A stretch of DNA of 64,000 nt, from positions 124,001 through 188,000 of the forward strand of contig NZ_JPRI01000002.1 of assembly GCF_000737765.1 (NCBI RefSeq). The letters run 5' to 3'. The stretch comes from Chryseobacterium vrystaatense. Its GTDB lineage: Bacteria > Bacteroidota > Bacteroidia > Flavobacteriales > Weeksellaceae. Below the pieces are notes generated by a model. That model worked only from the letters and a program-made list of their open reading frames with translations. It was not told where the DNA came from and made no database searches. Made by a program: the position numbers and the translations under genes. Positions 60,407 to 64,000 of this stretch are shown one piece after another (within the stretch, counting starts at the first letter, position 1; every line of letters begins with the position of its first letter).

Positions 60407-60739
60407 CTAGTACAACTGAAAAAGATGGAGAAATGATTTTACGCCGCAGATGGTGGAAATAGCAATATCAGGAAGCGTAATCCTTGAAGTAATCTTAAGG
60501 ACTGCTGAGAAATCTGATGCTGTATCATCATCTTTTCGGACTGAATGTTTTACGATTTTAGAAACCGAATGCAGTGCATGGGTATTCATATCCGTTTCCT
60601 CGTAGAAATCGAGAATGTGGACGTTTCCTATATTGGGTACGCAGGGAATATTTCCCATTGATTTTTCTGCCCATTTCGAATTGAAAAGGGTGAAAACCAG
60701 CATGAAATAAAAAAAGATAAATGACCTAAAACCTGCCAT
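60407..60739 (-). CDS. Small exported protein upstream of the efflux operon
   Basis: A 110-residue protein with a hydrophobic N-terminus (FRSFIFFYFMLVFTLFNS), probably a signal peptide or anchor, and a His/Ser-rich body (MNTHALHSVSKIVKHSVRKD). No family recognised. It ends 58 nt before the adaptor gene on the same strand, so it may be cotranscribed and accessory to the pump. Confidence 0.55.
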   Translation of the reverse strand: MAGFRSFIFFYFMLVFTLFNSKWAEKSMGNIPCVPNIGNVHILDFYEETDMNTHALHSVSKIVKHSVRKDDDTASDFSAVLKITSRITLPDIAISTICGVKSFLHLFQLY

Positions 60740-60914
60740 GTCAAATAAGAAAAACTTTGGTTTTTTAGTAAAAACGATAGTCCGGCAAAACTAGAGATTT
60801 TAGAATAAGTTCAGGAATTTTAAATGTTAAAAAAACTTAAACAATGCTTAATATCATTAAAAAAATAAAATCTCTGAAGTGTTTTAAAGACCTTACCCTA
60901 TTTTAGACTTATCT

Positions 60915-61370
60915 TCAGCTGAACATTTTTTCAAGTACTGAATAGCGGTAATCAAAAATATGCTCCAATTTCTTTTTAACAAAAAGCGGATGGGCTATAT
61001 CCCCTAAAAACCCCATCGGAAGCTCATAGTCGATGGTATCTTTCATAAGTACTCCTTTTTCATTAGGGATGAATTCATGATGGTGATGCCAAAGCTTATA
61101 GGGTCCTTTTTTCTGGAAATCTATAAAACTTTTCTGAAAATCCACTTTGATGATCTCTGTCTGCCATTTCATCTTTATTCCGAAGAGCGGCGAAACATAA
61201 TAGTCGATGAGCATTCCTTCATAAATTTCGTCGTTTTCCATTGCAGTCAGCACAATGAAATTCATGTCTTTGGGTGTAATTTCTGCAAGATTACTGGCGG
61301 AGGAAAAAAAATCCCATGCGGTTTCTATGCTGCAGTTGAGCTGCTGTTCACGGAAAAGGCGGTGTTTCAT
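60915..61370 (-). CDS. SRPBCC-family protein
   Basis: A 151-residue START-like protein: IETAWDFFSSASNLAEITP (about 16-34), WQTEIIKVDFQKSFIDFQ, GPYKLWHHHHEF, DTIDYELPMGFLGD. The fold forms a hydrophobic pocket for a lipid or small ligand; similar proteins are loosely annotated as cell-division inhibitors. It is the last of three genes (62723 to 60915) on the minus strand, 15 nt after the L,D-transpeptidase-like gene. Confidence 0.8.
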   Translation of the reverse strand: MKHRLFREQQLNCSIETAWDFFSSASNLAEITPKDMNFIVLTAMENDEIYEGMLIDYYVSPLFGIKMKWQTEIIKVDFQKSFIDFQKKGPYKLWHHHHEFIPNEKGVLMKDTIDYELPMGFLGDIAHPLFVKKKLEHIFDYRYSVLEKMFS

Positions 61371-61385
61371 AAATTGGTCTTTATA

Positions 61386-62033
61386 TTAGTTATAAATCCA
61401 CATCAAAACCGGCTTTCCAGTCTTTTGAAGCATCGGATCGATTTCTTTCAGGGCATTGTTGGAAACGGTGGGACAGCCCCATCCTTCGGGAGAGCCTTTT
61501 GGAAAGACTTCGTCATCGCTCATCCGATCCCATGAATGAAATACGATAAATCTTTTCAAAGCATTGCTGTTTGTTTCTTCCAGACCGTGCATCAGGTACT
61601 TGACATTAATTCCCCATTCACTCTGCCCTCTTCCCTGCAGTTTATATTTTCCCAAAGAGGAAAGGTGGCTCCCGTCTTCATTGCTGAACAGAGGATTGTC
61701 TTTTGAACCGTCTGCACTCCATGGATTGGAGCCGCAGCCATGACCAACGAGATATTTTTTGGCAATCGCATTCTTTTTAAAATCCCAGACAAAAAATCTT
61801 TTGATTCCGGAGTGAAGACTCATATCAATCAGAATACAAAAATCTGTGCTAAGCTTTTTTGAAACACAAAATTTTAGCGCTTCTTCAGCCTTTGCAGTGA
61901 TCTCAGACAGATCTGGTTCCTGTTTTTTCTCTGTTTTTACAGTAGGTCTTAATATGACCGACCGGTTTTCCTTAACTTCCTTACTGCATGAAAATATAAG
62001 TTGAATAGCCAGAATTGCTGCAACAAGTTTCAT
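61386..62033 (-). CDS. Lipoprotein of the murein L,D-transpeptidase-like YkuD_2 family
   Basis: A 215-residue lipoprotein (lipobox LIFSCS). The catalytic-type domain has FVWDFKKN, HGCGSNPWSADGS, LGKYKLQGRG, FHSWDRMSDDE (His) and GSPEGWGCPTVS with the conserved Cys. The family PF13645 is related to YkuD L,D-transpeptidases and probably acts on peptidoglycan in the periplasm. Context with a DUF2459 gene suggests envelope maintenance. Confidence 0.83.
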   Translation of the reverse strand: MKLVAAILAIQLIFSCSKEVKENRSVILRPTVKTEKKQEPDLSEITAKAEEALKFCVSKKLSTDFCILIDMSLHSGIKRFFVWDFKKNAIAKKYLVGHGCGSNPWSADGSKDNPLFSNEDGSHLSSLGKYKLQGRGQSEWGINVKYLMHGLEETNSNALKRFIVFHSWDRMSDDEVFPKGSPEGWGCPTVSNNALKEIDPMLQKTGKPVLMWIYN

Positions 62034-62039
62034 CGGAAA

Positions 62040-62723
62040 TTATTTGTAGTGTCTGAAAATACCAAAATCGGATGGTGTCCAAAGAGCCGCTTTCTGACCT
62101 GCTGCTTTCAGTGCATCGTTTGCCCAGGTATTACAGGTATAAAGGAAGCTGTATGTCCCTTTAGCATCATAAAATGCATCATTGACATCATACACGGCAT
62201 TGGTCGGAATCACGATAAAATTCCCGTTCTGATCCCTGTCGAATTTATCTTCAACGAATTTTACGAGGTCTTTATATTGGTTTCTGCTGATCATGATCAT
62301 TTTGCAATCCTCCCCTTCTTTCATGGTTTTGTAGTAAGAGCAGTGCATGGCAGAATCGCTTAACCAGAATGCAGCTTTAAAGGCTGTGGAAAATTTCAGG
62401 TCTGCCCATGTCGGTGTATCAAGATAAAATCCTTTATCACCCCAACCTATTCCCAAATAGTTATAATCTGTACTTTTAGATTTGATATTGGAGAACGGAA
62501 CTTTTGCACTCCAGTCCTGAAGGTCATTTTTTACAGGCATTACAATATCGGTATGGACCCCATTGGTATAAATATAAATCGGGATCTCTTTCGGCTGACC
62601 GTCGTCATCTGCAGATACTTCTATAAGGGGCAGCACAAGTCCCAGAATAGCATAAAGGACAACAATTCCCAAAATAACTCCAATCGTTTTCAGGACATAC
62701 AGCAATACAATTTTCACGCTCAT
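62040..62723 (-). CDS. TIGR02117/DUF2459 family membrane-anchored protein
   Basis: A 227-residue protein with an N-terminal membrane helix (VLKTIGVILGIVVLYAILGLV) and family motifs IYIYTNGVHTDIVMPV, YLGIGWGDKGFYLDTPTW and NTWANDALKAAGQKAALWTP. Cysteine-peptidase-like architecture (conserved His and Cys in YTCNTWAND) has been proposed from the fold. Chemical function unproven. First gene of a three-gene unit. Confidence 0.82.
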   Translation of the reverse strand: MSVKIVLLYVLKTIGVILGIVVLYAILGLVLPLIEVSADDDGQPKEIPIYIYTNGVHTDIVMPVKNDLQDWSAKVPFSNIKSKSTDYNYLGIGWGDKGFYLDTPTWADLKFSTAFKAAFWLSDSAMHCSYYKTMKEGEDCKMIMISRNQYKDLVKFVEDKFDRDQNGNFIVIPTNAVYDVNDAFYDAKGTYSFLYTCNTWANDALKAAGQKAALWTPSDFGIFRHYK

Positions 62724-62780
62724 GTTTTAATAAAATTTAATCGTCAATTTTACGTAAAAGTATTTGTTTTAATCGAAAAA

Positions 62781-62894
62781 ATGATTAAATTTAGTTACGA
62801 AATATTCACAAATATGCGTAATAATGCTAAATCACAAAAAAGATTTAAAGTAAGAGTGAAAACAGCTCCAAAAAGAGTACAAAAAAAACGTTGA
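62781..62894 (+). CDS. Very small basic protein
   Basis: A 26-codon frame from the ATG at 62814 (MRNNAKSQKRFKVRVKTAPK, with 12 basic residues in 26), or 37 codons from the ATG at 62781. It stands alone on the plus strand between divergent and convergent genes, after an AT-rich promoter-like stretch. The composition recalls small ribosome-associated proteins, but I cannot assign it. The downstream 62895-63081 holds no gene. Confidence 0.5.
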   Translation: MIKFSYEIFTNMRNNAKSQKRFKVRVKTAPKRVQKKR

Positions 62895-63081
62895 TTTTCT
62901 GTGGGACAATAGTCTCCTGAAGGTCAATTTTTCTTTTTTGGAAGGGTTTTCAAAAGCTTCTTATTATATTAGATCTTATCCTCCTTACTACTGAAAGGTT
63001 AAGGAATGGCCAGTTATCCTCCTACATTTTGGAACCTCTCAATTCCAAATGAGGATTCGTCACCAAAAATCCCTCCTAAAA

Positions 63082-64000
63082 CTACTCTGAAGAGCGTCCC
63101 AAAAACTCAATATTCCGCTTCAGACCTGCAAATTTTGTTCTCTTTACCGGTGATTTTCTGAAGATTTCGGAGAATATTTCCTGGGTGATTTCTTTCCACT
63201 CCTCTTTTTTGAAATTTTTCAGCGATTCATTCGGGGCAAACCTGTTCTGTCTGTTGGGAGCCGAAAACCGGTTCCATGGACATACATCCTGGCATATGTC
63301 GCAGCCAAACATCCAGTCTTCCATTCTGTCTTTAAAATAATCCGGAATGTCATTTTTGAGCTCTATAGTAGCGTAAGAGATGCAGCGGCTTCCATCAATA
63401 ATCTTTTCTGAAACAATGGCATCTGTAGGACAGGCATCAATACATTTTCTACAGGTTCCGCAATGGTCTGTTGTGGCATGGTCGGCAGCCAGTTCAAGAT
63501 CACAAATAATCTCAGCCAAAAAATAAAAAGAACCATTCTGCTTTGTGATGAGGTTGGCATTTTTTCCGACCCACCCTATTCCTGATTTTTTTGCCCAGCT
63601 GCGTTCCAGAATGGGTGCAGAATCCACAAAAACCCTAAATCCGAATTCGCCGATTTCCTCCTGAAGTTCCGAAACCATTTCACGGAGAATTTCTTTTACC
63701 ACTTCATGATAATCCTCTGCATAGGCATATTTTGAAATCTTATAGTTCTCTAATGTAGAAATTTTTTCTTTTGGAAAGTAATTATAGGAAAGTGAAATAA
63801 CAGATCTGGAACCTTCTACAAGCAGCCTTGGATCTAATCTTTTATCGAAATGGTTTTCCATGTACTTCATTTCGCCATGGTAATTATTCTTAAGCCATTT
63901 TTCGAGATTCGGAGCGTCTTCTTCCAGAAATTCAGCCTTGGAGATACCACAGCTCTGAAATCCAAAACGTTCTGCTTTGGACTTTATTAACTGAGCGTAT
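63082..64000 (-). CDS. queG: Epoxyqueuosine reductase, 5' end cut by window edge
   Basis: The frame is open to position 64000, so the start lies outside. The visible 305 residues include the N-terminal part [20 protein letters not shown], the family core [17 protein letters not shown], two [4Fe-4S] clusters ([13 protein letters not shown] and [14 protein letters not shown]), and [12 protein letters not shown]. QueG reduces epoxyqueuosine to queuosine in tRNA with a cobalamin cofactor. An internal ATG at 63870 should not be taken as the start. Confidence 0.93.
   Translation of the reverse strand, partial: YAQLIKSKAERFGFQSCGISKAEFLEEDAPNLEKWLKNNYHGEMKYMENHFDKRLDPRLLVEGSRSVISLSYNYFPKEKISTLENYKISKYAYAEDYHEVVKEILREMVSELQEEIGEFGFRVFVDSAPILERSWAKKSGIGWVGKNANLITKQNGSFYFLAEIICDLELAADHATTDHCGTCRKCIDACPTDAIVSEKIIDGSRCISYATIELKNDIPDYFKDRMEDWMFGCDICQDVCPWNRFSAPNRQNRFAPNESLKNFKKEEWKEITQEIFSEIFRKSPVKRTKFAGLKRNIEFLGRSSE

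Noticed and set aside
63082..63870. queG as a complete 262-residue gene
   Set aside because: The frame continues without stop to the window edge with family-typical N-terminal sequence, so the gene is only cut by the window.

Overview
The window looks like a chromosome segment of a low-GC member of the Bacteroidota, class Flavobacteriia, most likely Chryseobacterium or a close relative. Supporting signs are promoters with the Bacteroidota -7 box (TAnnTTTG), a secreted protein with a type IX secretion sorting domain (IYPNPA), LytTR two-component pairs without PAS or GGDEF domains, a non-PTS mannitol operon, and A/T-rich leaders without Shine-Dalgarno sequences. The genus is an inference; no rRNA lies in the window.

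Positions 1 to about 28,400 are most of a prophage, almost entirely on the minus strand, so it reads from right to left. A divergent HTH repressor (28114-28404) faces an early block: a Cys-cluster/LuxR-type regulator, a tRNA-like gene, many small proteins, a 997-residue primase-helicase, a solitary cytosine methyltransferase with tandem repeats in its recognition region, an ASCH protein and a protein with an SSB-like tail. A 470-bp gap at 16.9-17.4 kb carries 13 copies of TGTAA/TTACA and separates early from late genes. The late part holds a large receptor-binding protein, a lysis cassette of four genes joined by ATGA overlaps, an S49 prohead protease, a 728-residue capsid protein, two related virion proteins, the portal, and head-tail genes running off the left edge. 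Three late units share one promoter layout: TGCGTCACAA, 20 nt, then a -7 box. Terminase, tape measure and integrase are not visible and may lie to the left.

Positions 28.4-29.2 kb are a gene-poor junction with possible gene remnants. Host genes follow: a secreted hydrolase, a frameshifted T9SS-secreted protein, small membrane proteins and a TPR histidine kinase/LytTR pair. Next is a mannitol catabolic operon (mannitol dehydrogenase, MFS transporter, outer-membrane protein, fructokinase) with a divergent LacI regulator and two perfect operators. A surface/redox cluster follows (two ferritin-like proteins, fasciclin, MsrB) beside an ECF sigma/anti-sigma pair.

The right third holds a GT14 glycosyltransferase, a cold-shock locus (DEAD-box helicase plus CspA), Lgt, a second LytTR/histidine kinase pair, DoxX-like and SDR proteins, a second cold-shock gene, a tripartite RND efflux operon, a small lipoprotein/L,D-transpeptidase-like cluster, and queG cut by the right edge. 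The two cold-shock loci share a promoter and 5' leader of about 150 bp, the clearest cis-regulatory finding on the host side.

The observations I rate highest are the phage late-promoter family, the duplicated cold-shock leader, the lysis cassette with a 31-residue membrane peptide and a spanin candidate ending in outer-membrane-like strands, the virion modules shared between proteins, and the tRNA-like gene with an abnormal anticodon loop.
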